Assembly: GCA_963422285.2 (NCBI GenBank)
Contig: CAXXJO010000002.1
Coordinates: 1,054,001-1,118,000, forward strand
Reading direction: 5' to 3'
DNA length: 64,000 bases
DNA from: VXYL01 sp963422285
Lineage (GTDB): Bacteria; Pseudomonadota; Gammaproteobacteria; Pseudomonadales; Azotimanducaceae
Shown: one piece after another, positions 8,345 to 17,080 of the stretch
How the letters are laid out: every line of letters begins with the position of its first letter
Position numbering within the stretch: the first letter of the stretch is position 1
Position numbers and translations under genes: made by a program
Notes under the pieces: model-generated
What the model was told of the DNA's origin: nothing
Databases searched by the model: none
What the model saw: only the letters and a program-made list of their open reading frames with translations

Positions 8345-9094
8345 CTATTCGTCGTCGCTAGCGTCCCGCAGTTGGCGCAACTGCGCTTGCAGCCGGGCGA
8401 CTTCCGCCTCCGCCGACGCCGCCCGATCTTCAGCCGACGCACGAGCGACGACCTCTTCCTGGTAGGTGCGCAGGAACTCCCCAGTGGACGGCTCTCGCCA
8501 GCGCAGTTCTCGTTCCTCCCCCGCCACGCACAGATCCAGCCCCAGCACCTCGCTGCGAACGCCCCGCGCGCCGCCGGGCAGAATCGCCTCCGGCAGTGCG
8601 CGGCAGGCCCCGTCCGCCAGCGCGAATCCCTGCAGCTCCGGCCGCAGCACGCCGTCCGGGTCGTACAGGAAGTACTCCCGCACCCCAAGACCGGCGTAGA
8701 TTCCCGGCTTCTCCTTCACGTCCTTGGTCCGCGTCTTCCTGGACACGATCTCCAGCACGAAGTCCGGCGTCCGGCCTTCCTGCCGCCACACCACGAACGA
8801 CCGCTGCGGCCGCGGGCGCCGCGTCGGCATCCCGAACGCCACGAACAGGTCCGGCGACACCATCGACCAGCCGCGCTTCGACGTCGGATCGGGGTAGTGG
8901 ACGAACAGGTTGCAGCCCACGAAGACGTCCGGGCGGTGCGCGTACTTCGTCTTCAGCACGCTGCCGCCGTGGCTCCGGCTGTCCTCGTGGCGGACGCTCT
9001 CAGACACCTTCTGGCTCTCCGAGGGCAGCTGCTCCTCGCCGAGGTCGAGATAGGAGAAGCGGGAAGATCGCTTGTACGCCAAGGCTTCGGCCAT
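8345..9094 (-). CDS. Uma2 family (DUF820) putative restriction endonuclease-fold protein
   Basis: A 249-residue protein with the Uma2 PD-(D/E)XK-like core: VSPDLFVAFG, then TPDFVLEIVSRKTRTKD (the D...E-x-x-x-K element) and VREYFLYDP. After the core (to about 205) comes a Glu/Ala/Arg heptad segment ending in ARLQAQLRQLRDAS, a short coiled coil. Uma2 proteins are expanded in cyanobacteria and some other lineages and their role is unproven. A second Uma2 gene at 23.5 kb lacks the coiled coil. Confidence 0.85.
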   Translation of the reverse strand: MAEALAYKRSSRFSYLDLGEEQLPSESQKVSESVRHEDSRSHGGSVLKTKYAHRPDVFVGCNLFVHYPDPTSKRGWSMVSPDLFVAFGMPTRRPRPQRSFVVWRQEGRTPDFVLEIVSRKTRTKDVKEKPGIYAGLGVREYFLYDPDGVLRPELQGFALADGACRALPEAILPGGARGVRSEVLGLDLCVAGEERELRWREPSTGEFLRTYQEEVVARASAEDRAASAEAEVARLQAQLRQLRDASDDE

Positions 9095-9119
9095 GGGCTT
9101 GCTCCCGGATTGCTGAACG

Positions 9120-9271
9120 ACGCGACGGCCACCTTGCGGCCGCGCGGACGAGGCTGGCTCTTGATGCGGCGGGCGATGCGCGAGTTCAACGATACCGAAC
9201 CCGAGCTATTTCATGACGAACAAAACAGATTCGTGCGTGTGAGGTTCTACCTCGAGGGACAAGACGCCTGA
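9120..9271 (+). pseudogene. 3' remnant of an AlbA_2/HATPase-type ATP-binding regulator gene
   Basis: Reading to the stop at 9269-9271 the frame gives GRGWLLMRRAMREFND followed by FVRVRFYLEG, the characteristic C-terminus of AlbA_2-domain ATP-binding proteins (the HATPase_c_4 end with G-x-x-x-M-x-R and F-V-R-V). Only about 50 codons survive; the rest is replaced by the Uma2 gene region. Its position directly before cas1e suggests a recombination junction that also removed any upstream cas genes. Confidence 0.5.
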
Positions 9272-9282
9272 CCATCGCCAAG

Positions 9283-10214
9283 ATGCCTAGCATTGTTCCA
9301 CCGCGCCCCATTCCCATCAAGGATCGGGCTTCCATTCTGTTCTTCGAAAAAAAGGGCGACTGGACGTTCTGGACGGTGCTTTCGTGGTGACCGACAAGAA
9401 CGGCGTTCATACGCACATTCCTGTCGGCGGACTTGCTTGCTCGATGCTGGAACCCGGGGCACGGATTTCCCACGCGGCGGTTGCCCTAGCTGCAAGGGTG
9501 GGTTGTCTGCTCGTCTGGGTGGGTGAGGCGGGAGTGCGCCTCTATTGCGCTGGTCAACCGGGCGGCGCGCTCGTGCGGATCGCTTGCTTCACCAAGCGCG
9601 GCTGGCGCCAGACCCGAGCGCTCCAACAACGTCGTCCGCAAGATCTACGGCAGGCGATTTGGCGAATCCGCACCACAGCGGCGCTCTGTGGAGCAGTTGC
9701 GCGACATTGAAGGAGCACGTGTGAAACGCATGTACCAACTACTGGCTCAGCACTACGGCGTGAAGTGGGAACGGCGACAGTACAACCCTGCGACTGGGAA
9801 GCTGCCGATCTGCCGAATCGTTGCCTAAGCCAAGCCACGGCGTGCCTCTACGGCCTAGCCGAAGCGGCCATTCTGGCAGCGGTGTATGCGCCAGCAGCGG
9901 GCTTTCTACACACTGGCAAGTCTCAGTCGTTTGTTTACGATGTGGCCGACGTGTACAAGTTCGAGACCGTGGTCCCCATCGCCATGCAGGTTGCCGGGCA
10001 GGCGCAACGCGGACGGCATCCCACCGCTCGCGACCCTGTTGGCGAAGTGCGAAAGGGTTGTCGCGACAGCTTCCGCAAGACCGGGATGCTGCAAAAGATC
10101 ATTCCCGGCATTGAAGAAATGCTGGCAGCGGGCGGGCTTGAGACACCACCAGCGGAGGCACAACCAATCGCAATACCTGAGGACTCCAGCGGTGATGCTG
10201 GTCATCGTGGTTAA
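9283..10214 (+). pseudogene. cas1e: cas1e, multiply frameshifted CRISPR integrase gene
   Basis: Pieces in three frames assemble a near full-length Cas1e: PRPIPIKDRASILFFEKKG, DVLDGAFVVTDKNGVHTHIPVG with MLEPGARISHAAV and VWVGEAGVRLY, then DRLLHQARLAPDP, VVRKIYGRRFGE with RRSVEQLRDIEGARVK, and finally LSQATACLYGLAEAAILA, GFLHTGKSQSFVYDVADVYKF and PIAIPEDSSGDAGHRG. Shifts fall near 9360, 9575, 9620 and 9790, each equivalent to one deleted base. The catalytic E (RDIEGAR), H (HTGK) and D (YDVADV) codons are retained. The start codon is ATG 9283 and the end overlaps cas2e by 20 bp, as in intact type I-E operons. Confidence 0.88.
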
Positions 10215-10524
10215 CAACGCCCCACCAAGGCTTCGAGGACGCCTAGCCGCCTGGTTGCTGGAAATCAGGGCTGGGGTTTACGTCGGCAACTACTCGCGTC
10301 GAACGCGAGAAGTGATCTGGAACCAAGTGAGAGAAGAAATCGACGATGGCGATGCCATCATCGCGTGGCCTGTTCCGAACGATGCAGGCTACGACTTCGA
10401 TACTTGCGGCAAGAACCGGCGAGCGCCGACGGACTTGGACGGGATGAAGCGGGTGCGCTTCCTGCCGTTGCCGTCCGACGAAACCGACGTAAAGCCGCTG
10501 GTCGAGAAGGGCCTTCTGTTTTGA
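10195..10524 (+). CDS. cas2e: CRISPR-associated endoribonuclease-fold Cas2e
   Basis: A 109-residue intact Cas2 of the I-E type: MLVIVVNNAPPRLRGRLAAW, then RAGVYVGNYSRRTREVIW and GYDFDTCGKNRRAPTDLDG followed by VRFLPLP. In type I-E systems Cas2 dimers bridge two Cas1 dimers during spacer integration; the fold, not nuclease activity, is needed. It overlaps the end of the cas1e relic. Since cas1e is broken and no cascade or cas3 genes are present, the protein probably has no partner here. A C-terminal tail of about 15 residues beyond FLPLP is longer than in E. coli Cas2. Confidence 0.93.
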   Translation: MLVIVVNNAPPRLRGRLAAWLLEIRAGVYVGNYSRRTREVIWNQVREEIDDGDAIIAWPVPNDAGYDFDTCGKNRRAPTDLDGMKRVRFLPLPSDETDVKPLVEKGLLF

Positions 10525-10600
10525 TCCCCTTCAAGGGAGGGCCAGCGGTACTTTTCCATTTGGCGGGGAATTTCTTTAAAGCCAAGATGTTACGGAAAGT

Positions 10601-10741
10601 GTGTTCCCGCCCACGCGGGGATGAACCGGTCGAGGCTGCCGTCAGCAGGAACACCACTGAGTGTTCCCAGCCCACGCGGGGATGAACCGGAAGCCCAGGA
10701 CTACGCGCATTACCAAGCGCTGTGTTGCCCGCCCACGCGGG
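10601..10741 (+). CRISPR. short type I-E CRISPR array, about 3 repeats and 2 spacers
   Basis: Repeats begin GTGTTCCC, contain the CCCACGCGGGG palindrome arm and end GATGAACCG, the type I-E class. Copies: 10601-10628 (28 nt, one base short), 10661-10689 (29 nt), and a degenerate terminal copy from 10722 that loses similarity after about 10741. The two spacers (10629-10660 and 10690-10721) are each 32 nt, the I-E size. A 76-bp leader with a TTTCTTTAAAG run separates the array from cas2e, and orientation matches cas1-cas2-leader-array. Confidence 0.92.
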
Positions 10742-11032
10742 AAGGCTGTATCAGGTGGTCTTAAAGTTTGAACTCAGCCAGGACAATCCCAAAGTCGCGG
10801 GCAACCCGGGCATCCGCGCCTGCTCATCCTGCGCCAGGCGCTTCCCCGTCCACCCCTCGCACCTGCTTGTCCTCGTCTACCACGGCCAAGCCGCGTACTT
10901 CATGCAAGCCTCCTTCAGGGCATCCGAAAACGGACAAATCATGTGCTGCCGACACTCCCTGTTCTCCAGCCCCTAGCCCTTTGCGGCGCGAAGCGTCAAA
11001 CTAGGCGGATCGCTGCGCTTGGGAGAGGATTC
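10742..11032. other. region between CRISPR array and ADP-ribosylglycohydrolase gene
   Basis: About 290 bp with no recognisable gene. A short open frame (10722-10976, plus) starts inside the degenerate repeat and shows no family pattern. The last bases hold the ribosome site GGGAGAGG (11021-11028) of the next gene. Confidence 0.5.
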
Positions 11033-13123
11033 GTGCCCGCTACCATACTGCCCCCGGACTACGAGGAGCGCGTCTACGCCGGCGTCCTCGGCAAGATCAT
11101 CGGCGTCTATCTCGGCCGGCCGTTCGAGGGCTGGCCGAACGAGACCATCGAACGCCGGCTCGGCGAGATCGACTACTACGTGCATGACAAGCTCGACGTG
11201 CCGCTGATCGTCACCGACGACGACATCAGCGGCACCTTCACCTTCGTGCGCGCCTTGGAGGACTACGGCTGCGACCCGGAACTGACGCCGCGGCAGATCG
11301 GCCAGTCGTGGCTGAACTATCTGATCGAAAACCGCACCATCCTGTGGTGGGGCGGCCTCGGCAACTCCACCGAGCACACCGCGTTCATGCGCTTGGCGGC
11401 CGGCGTCGAGGCGCCCGCCAGCGGCTCCATCGCGCTCAACGGCCAAGTGGTGGCCGAACAGATCGGCGCTCAGATATTCATCGACGGCTGGGCCATGGTG
11501 GCGCCGGGCGATCCGGAGCGGGCCGCGGACTTCGCCCGCCGCGCCGCCAGCGTCTCCCACGACGGCGTCGCTGTTCACGGCGCCCAAGTGATTGCGGCCA
11601 TGGAGGCGGCGGCGTTCGTCGAGCACGACACCGGCAAGCTCATCGACATCGGCGTGGCGCAGATACCTCGGTCCAGCGTACTCTACGCGATGATTGCGGA
11701 TATCCGCGACTGGCACGCTAGGCACGGCGACGACTGGCGGGCCACCTTTGCCGAGATCAAGGCCCGCTACGGCTACGACAAGTACGGCGGCAACTGCCAC
11801 ATGGTGCCCAACCACGGGCTGATCGTGCATGCCCTGCTGCACGGCAACGACGACTTCCAGCGGGCGCTGATGATCGTCAACACCTCCGGCTGGGATACGG
11901 ACTGCAACTCCGGCAATCTCGGCTGCCTGCTGGGCATCCAGCATGGCCTTGCCGGCATCGACGCCGGGCCGGATTGGCGTGGCCCGGTGGCCGACATCTG
12001 CTACCTGCCGAGCGCCGACAGCGGCGGCGGTGTCAGCGACGCGGTCACCCAAGCCACGCGGCTGATGGGCATGGGCCATGCGCTGGCCGGCTCGGCCTTC
12101 GCGCCGCCCAAGGACGGCGCTCGCTACCACTTCTCCTATTCCGGCTCGGTGCAGGGATTCACCGGCCACGAGTGCGCCGTCGGCAACCGCGTCGGTCCCG
12201 ACGGCAACCGCTGCTTGGCCATCCACTTCGACCGTCTGGAGCCCGGCGCCACGGCCCGCGCCACCACGGCGACGTTCGTGGACTCGCTGGACACCGCGAA
12301 GTACTTCGAACGCCGCGGCTATGGTCTGATGACCAGCCCCATGCTGTCGCCGGGACAGCATCTGAGCGCGGCGGTGGAACTGGCCCGCAACGCCGACGAT
12401 GGCGTAACGGCATCGCTGTGCATCCGCGCCTTCGACGCCGACGACAAGCTGCTGACGCTGCGCAATCCCGCCGTCGCCCTCGAACCGGGCCAACGCGAGA
12501 CGCTAACCTGGACCGTGCCCGACCTCGGCGGCTATCCCATTGCCGCGGTGGGCGTCGAGGTGGTGTCCGCACCGCGAGGCGGCACGCTCTATCTGGATCG
12601 CCTGGACTGGCAGGGTGCGCCCGAGGTCACCCTGTCGCGGATACCCGGCAGCATGTGGAGCCGCGCCTGGGTGAACGGCGTGGATCAGTACCATCCTCGC
12701 TATCCAGAGTCGTTCCGCCTGATCCACAATCGCGGCACCGGGCTGCTGCTGCACGGCAGCCGGGATTGGCGCGACTATCGGGTACAGGCCGACGTGACGC
12801 CCCACTTGGTGCGGCGGACGGGAATCTCCGGGCGCGTACAGGGCATGCGTCGCTACTACGCACTGGTGCTCGCCAACGAAGGCAAGGCGCAGCTAGTGCG
12901 CGAGCTGGACGGCACCACGGTGCTCGCCGAGACGCCCTTGGCCCTGGAACTGTACCGAACCTATGCCTTGGAACTCGTTGTCAACGGTTCCACTCTCGTC
13001 GGCACCATCGACGGCGAGACCGTGCTCGAAGCCGAAGACGACGCGCTGGCTACAGGCGGCATCGCGCTGCTGGTGGACGAAGGCCGCACAGCGACCCAGA
13101 CGGTTGTCGTGTCGGCAGCGTGA
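11033..13123 (+). CDS. ADP-ribosylglycohydrolase-like protein with C-terminal beta domains
   Basis: About 696 residues from GTG 11033, chosen because GGGAGAGG precedes it and the protein begins ILPPDYEERVYAGVLGKIIG. Residues 1 to about 355 are the DraG/ARH helical fold: VTDDDISGTFTFV and WDTDCNSGNLGCLLG carry the acidic ligands of the two-metal site. The remaining about 340 residues look like beta-sandwich, carbohydrate-binding or concanavalin-like modules (for example FHFSYSG, YRVQADVTPHL, YYALVLANEGKAQL), so the substrate may be an ADP-ribosyl or glycosidic compound rather than a modified protein. No signal peptide. Its 3' 231 bp are overlapped antisense by the convergent SDR frame. Confidence 0.88.
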   Translation: MPATILPPDYEERVYAGVLGKIIGVYLGRPFEGWPNETIERRLGEIDYYVHDKLDVPLIVTDDDISGTFTFVRALEDYGCDPELTPRQIGQSWLNYLIENRTILWWGGLGNSTEHTAFMRLAAGVEAPASGSIALNGQVVAEQIGAQIFIDGWAMVAPGDPERAADFARRAASVSHDGVAVHGAQVIAAMEAAAFVEHDTGKLIDIGVAQIPRSSVLYAMIADIRDWHARHGDDWRATFAEIKARYGYDKYGGNCHMVPNHGLIVHALLHGNDDFQRALMIVNTSGWDTDCNSGNLGCLLGIQHGLAGIDAGPDWRGPVADICYLPSADSGGGVSDAVTQATRLMGMGHALAGSAFAPPKDGARYHFSYSGSVQGFTGHECAVGNRVGPDGNRCLAIHFDRLEPGATARATTATFVDSLDTAKYFERRGYGLMTSPMLSPGQHLSAAVELARNADDGVTASLCIRAFDADDKLLTLRNPAVALEPGQRETLTWTVPDLGGYPIAAVGVEVVSAPRGGTLYLDRLDWQGAPEVTLSRIPGSMWSRAWVNGVDQYHPRYPESFRLIHNRGTGLLLHGSRDWRDYRVQADVTPHLVRRTGISGRVQGMRRYYALVLANEGKAQLVRELDGTTVLAETPLALELYRTYALELVVNGSTLVGTIDGETVLEAEDDALATGGIALLVDEGRTATQTVVVSAA

Positions 13124-13981
13124 CGGCGAGAGGATTCTCGAGGGCGGGCGCAACGCGTAGTTCGGGCTTGGTCCGCCAACCTCGACCCGCAAACGCGTTC
13201 TATGCATCTCGTAGCCGCCAGCGACGTTTAGCGCCACGCCGCTGACGTTGGGGGCGGTGGCGAGGTAGACCGCGGCCTGCCCCATGTCCGCCTCGGTTTG
13301 CGGACGGCCGAGAGGAATGAGATCGCGCATGCGTTGCTCGAATTCCGCCGCGCCGCGGTTGGCCATCAGGTGGTTGTGCCACATGGCCGTGTTCACCATG
13401 CCCGGACACAGGGCGTTGACGCGGATGCCATCGCCAGCGAGTTCCAGCGCTAGCGACTGGGTGATGCCCACCACGGCGAACTTCGAGCCGCAGTAGGCCG
13501 CCATGCGCGGCGCGCCGCGCTTGCCGGCGATGGACGCGGTATTGACGATGGCGGCGTCCTCGGATTGGCGCAGCGCGCCGACCGCGGCCCGGCTCATGAG
13601 GAAAACGCCCTTGACGTTGACGGCGAAAATGCGATCCCACTGCGCCTCGGCGAACTCGTCCAGTGCGCCGCTGTCCACCACGCCGGCGTTGTTGACCAGC
13701 ACGTCAAGGCCGCCGAAGGCGTCCACGGCGGCCGCGACCGCCTGTTCGCAGGATGCCGCATCGGTGACATCCACCGACGTCGAACGCACCTCGCCGAAGG
13801 GCGCGATATCTTCGACGGCGGCGGCCATCTCCGCACTGGAGGCCAGTGGGTAGCGCCAATCCGGGCGTTCGGCCAGATCGGCGATCATGACCCGGTGTCC
13901 GGCTTCCAGGAAGCTCTTGGCAATGCCCTTGCCGATGCCGCGGGCGCCGCCGGTGACGAGAACGGTTCGTTGCTTGGTCAT
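12893..13981 (-). CDS. SDR family NAD(P)-dependent oxidoreductase with antisense-derived tail
   Basis: Residues 1-260 are a classical short-chain dehydrogenase: TGGARGIG (10-17), NNAG (97-100), catalytic S150, Y163 and K167, and the usual end NVAGGYEMH. Instead of stopping there the frame runs on for about 102 residues of Arg/Pro-rich sequence, most of it antisense to the 3' end of the ADP-ribosylglycohydrolase gene. The extension has no family counterpart, so a lost stop codon near 13200 is likely. Substrate not evident; acts in the cytoplasm. Confidence 0.85.
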   Translation of the reverse strand: MTKQRTVLVTGGARGIGKGIAKSFLEAGHRVMIADLAERPDWRYPLASSAEMAAAVEDIAPFGEVRSTSVDVTDAASCEQAVAAAVDAFGGLDVLVNNAGVVDSGALDEFAEAQWDRIFAVNVKGVFLMSRAAVGALRQSEDAAIVNTASIAGKRGAPRMAAYCGSKFAVVGITQSLALELAGDGIRVNALCPGMVNTAMWHNHLMANRGAAEFEQRMRDLIPLGRPQTEADMGQAAVYLATAPNVSGVALNVAGGYEMHRTRLRVEVGGPSPNYALRPPSRILSPSRCRHDNRLGRCAAFVHQQRDAACSQRVVFGFEHGLAVDGADESGTVDNEFQGIGSVQFQGQGRLGEHRGAVQLAH

Positions 13982-14002
13982 GATTCTCCCTCCTGCATCG
14001 GA

Positions 14003-15016
14003 CTATAGCGCCCTGGCACGGCCTCGCGCACTTCGCAGCCAGCGCCGCGCCTTGTCCCAGGCGCGACCGGCGCCGCCGCTCAGCACCTCTTCGGTGATGG
14101 TGGGGCGATCGGCGGCGAAGTTTCGCCATACCGCTTCCGCATAAGGCTTGCTCGACGCCGCCAAAGCAGGATAAAGCCCGGTGTCGTCGATCTGCGCCAG
14201 CACGAGCCGGTAGTGCTCCAGCACATGGCGGTTGAACAACCTCCCCGCGACCCGGACGGTGGACAGCGATCCGGAACCCAGCTTGCCTACCTTGTCCAAG
14301 GAAAGCAGCGTCATGGCACCGGAAATCCGCAACGGGGAAACGCCCTGACGCCGCGCCGCCGACTGAATGCCGTTCCAGAGCCGTTCCAGTTCCCTGGGCG
14401 AAAGCACCTTGGCAGGATCGAGTTCGGCCAACGCCTGGCGGGTTTGCTCGACGGTGGCGCGCAGTCCGCCCACCGACAACGGCGGCGTATCGAACATGGT
14501 GGCGGTCTTGTGGCTGGCGCTGGCTGCCGCGTCGAGCAGATCGTCCACCTTCCCGATGGCTGCCGCGTCCTCGATGACGCCGCGCTGTTGCAGCTCCTCG
14601 GCCAACTCGCGCAGATAGGCCTGGGAACCATAGGCGACGTCGCCGACCAAGGCGAGCACGAACATGGGCGACAGGTGGATGGTGGCAAGGCTCGCCAACT
14701 CGACGAAGTTGCCCACCGTCTTGCGGGCGACGTAGTTTTCCACCTTGGCGTCGACGCCGGGGTGTCGAGATCTTTCCACGCCGCCCATGTCCTCGGCCAT
14801 GAAGTCCAGCATCTGCCCGACGAACGTCTGGTAGGTCTTGGCATTGCGGAACATCTGCGGCAGCAGCATCGTGGCGGACTCGCGCAAGGTGCCGCCGACG
14901 ACTCCGGCGGTGCTGCGCAGCGTCCTCTCCGGCAGCGACAGGCCGTAGCGCAGATACCGCCGGAGGCTCTCGCTGCTAGGCGCGTCCTTGCCGTGCCGCG
15001 ATTCCTTGTCAGCCAT
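14003..15016 (-). CDS. conserved protein of unknown function
   Basis: About 337 residues starting MADKESRHGKDAP at 15016, preceded by GAGGACG; the frame is open further upstream to 15190 but there is low-complexity Arg-rich there. The protein is mostly helical with no signal peptide. Segments QTFVGQMLDFMAEDMGGVE, ELASLATIHLSPMFVLALVGD (hydrophobic, possible membrane contact) and SGAMTLLSLDKVGKLGSG are notable. I do not recognise a domain. It lies 22 bp upstream of the SDR gene on the same strand, so co-transcription is likely. Confidence 0.75.
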   Translation of the reverse strand: MADKESRHGKDAPSSESLRRYLRYGLSLPERTLRSTAGVVGGTLRESATMLLPQMFRNAKTYQTFVGQMLDFMAEDMGGVERSRHPGVDAKVENYVARKTVGNFVELASLATIHLSPMFVLALVGDVAYGSQAYLRELAEELQQRGVIEDAAAIGKVDDLLDAAASASHKTATMFDTPPLSVGGLRATVEQTRQALAELDPAKVLSPRELERLWNGIQSAARRQGVSPLRISGAMTLLSLDKVGKLGSGSLSTVRVAGRLFNRHVLEHYRLVLAQIDDTGLYPALAASSKPYAEAVWRNFAADRPTITEEVLSGGAGRAWDKARRWLRSARGRARAL

Positions 15017-15238
15017 CTTCGTCGTCCTCGCCGTGCCTTTTCCGACGGCCGCGTCGGCGGCTATCCCGAGCGCGGCCGGCACACGCTGCAAGCGCTCGAA
15101 GGCGACCATCAGCGCTCTCCCCCGCCGCATCCGATCGTCGGTCGCTGAGCGCGTCAGCAAGCCAGTGCGGTGCTCTCGTTGCCAGGACATCTCAGGCGCC
15201 GCTCCAGCACCAAGCCGCGCGTCCTTGCGGATGGAGGC

Positions 15239-16886
15239 TCAGTCCGATATCCCGCTGCCGCGGGCGTGTTTGCTGTACGCTTCCGGCAACTGTCGCGCTT
15301 CTTCGGCTTCAGCGCAAGGTGCCGTCTCATCCGGCCGGCCCGGGGCGCGGTCCAGGCAGGGACGAACCAACTCGAACCGTTCGACGTTGCGCGTGCCGGG
15401 GTCCATCGTCACCCCCACCACATGCGCTCGCTCGCCGCTGTTCCGGTACCTGTCCGCGCAGCCCTTGCGCGCCGCCTGCTCCAGCGGGTCGCCCCGCCCC
15501 TTCATCTTGAACTCGAACACGTTGCCGCTGCCGTTGCCGGCAAGCGTCACGTCCGAGCGCCCCAGCGCCGTGCTCTCCTCCGGGGTCGAGCGGATACCCG
15601 CGCCCACCGCCAGCGCCCGCCAGGCCACCGCGTACAGCGCCTCGCGCCGATCCACGCTCGCCAGCTGCTGGTGCGCTCGAATACAGCGCCCGCATGGTGC
15701 CTCCATCAGCGCCAGGTCCGCGCTCTCCACGGCCCGCCCAGGCTCTCGCCACACGACGACGCCTGCGCGTCGTCGGCCATGGACTGGCGCATCATCAGCC
15801 GCCCCATGCCGTGGCGCACCTGCTCGTTCGGATACGCCAGCCAATAGCCGGGCTGGCCGCCTCTCGCCTGCTCCCGCCCGATCGTCAGGCAGCCGGTCTG
15901 GAACATCAGGGCGGCGGGGTCCATCCGCCCCACGTCGAAGTCGGACAGCCGCTCCCGCGCCACCCAGCGCCCGTCCAGATCGCCGACGGCCAGCAGGCCG
16001 CGTCTCTCCATGTGCTCCGCGAGGAACGCCGGGACGCCCGTCTCCCACCAGTGGCCGGCGAACTCCCGGGATTTGAACAGCAGCAGGGCGTCATAGGGGT
16101 TGTACACCGTCTCGCTCCCTTCCCCGGCCCAGGAGTACCCGTTGCAGAGTCGCCGCACCCTGTCTCGATCCAGCCCTTCCAGCGCCGGCGCGAAACCCGG
16201 TCCAGCTCGTCGCCGGTAAGGCCGCAGACGGCGTCGTAGCGCGGATCCAGCGTCCGGTCCGTGAACTGGTTGGCGGTGGAGAACAGGCTCGTCCTCGGGA
16301 ACCGGCAGACGCCCGTCACGAAGCACTTCTCGATGTGCGCGTCGCAGTCCTTGATGGCGCCGAACAGACCGCGCAGGTGGTCCCGGTTGGTCTCGGCGGT
16401 CGCCCGGTCGCCGAGCGCGTCCAGGATCGGCTTGTCGTACCCGTCCACCAGCACCACCGCCCGCCGCTGCTTCTCGCCGTGCAACTCTTCCAACAGTTCG
16501 GCGAGCCGATCCGCAGCATCCTCCGGAGGCTCCGGATCGCGTATTCCCATCCGCCTTTCGACGCTCGCCAGCTGCCGCGTCGCGGTGCGGAGCAGATAGC
16601 CCGGATACTTGAAGCTGCCTCGCGCGAAGCCCAGTCGAACCACCGGATGGCGTCTCGACCAGTCCCACCGGTCAGCCCCCGGAACAGCGCCTCGTTGCCG
16701 GCGTACAGCTCCGCCAGCGTGTCCAGGCACAGGTCTTGCCGAACCGCCGCGGGCGCGTCAGGAACAGGAACTTGTCGTCCTCCGAGACCCGCAGCGCGGG
16801 CCCGGTCTTGTCCACATAGTAGCAGCCCCCTCGCGGATGTCCCGGAGGTTCTGGGTGCCGGTGGACAGGCGCAGCCGGGCGGACAT
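15239..16886 (-). pseudogene. AAA-ATPase-like/PD-(D/E)XK nuclease gene (DUF1703 type), frameshifted
   Basis: Pieces in all three frames rebuild a protein of the AAA-ATPase-like plus C-terminal nuclease family: LRLSTGTQNLRDIREG, GCYYVDKTGPALRVSEDDKF with TRPRRFGKT (Walker A-like), LDTLAELYAGNEALFRGL, then RAVVLVDGYDKPILDAL (Walker B-like), CFVTGVCRFPRTSLFSTAN, VRRLCNGYSWAGEG with YNPYDALLLF, and GNGSGNVFEFKMKG, the nuclease E-x-K motif. At least four shifts are needed, near 16825, 16760, 16640 and 16180, plus one near 15750. It follows the Rpn-like gene, another nuclease of the same broad fold. Confidence 0.8.
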
Positions 16887-17080
16887 GCCGCCATGATCCC
16901 GCCGAACACGGCGCGGTTCAAGGCCAGCTGGAAACTCGGCGCACTCGCTGCGCCTCCCGTGGGAACGAGACGATCTCGCCGCGGAGCCATTCTGAGGTGG
17001 GAACCCATGCGGGCATGCGACAAATCGTTGGCAACGCAGCCGAGGCAGAAGCCTGCGCGGGCGGCGAAAAGCCGTCTGCG

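Noticed and set aside
10722..10976. 84-codon frame beginning in the last CRISPR repeat
   Set aside because: Starts at a degenerate repeat, no ribosome site, no recognisable protein pattern.
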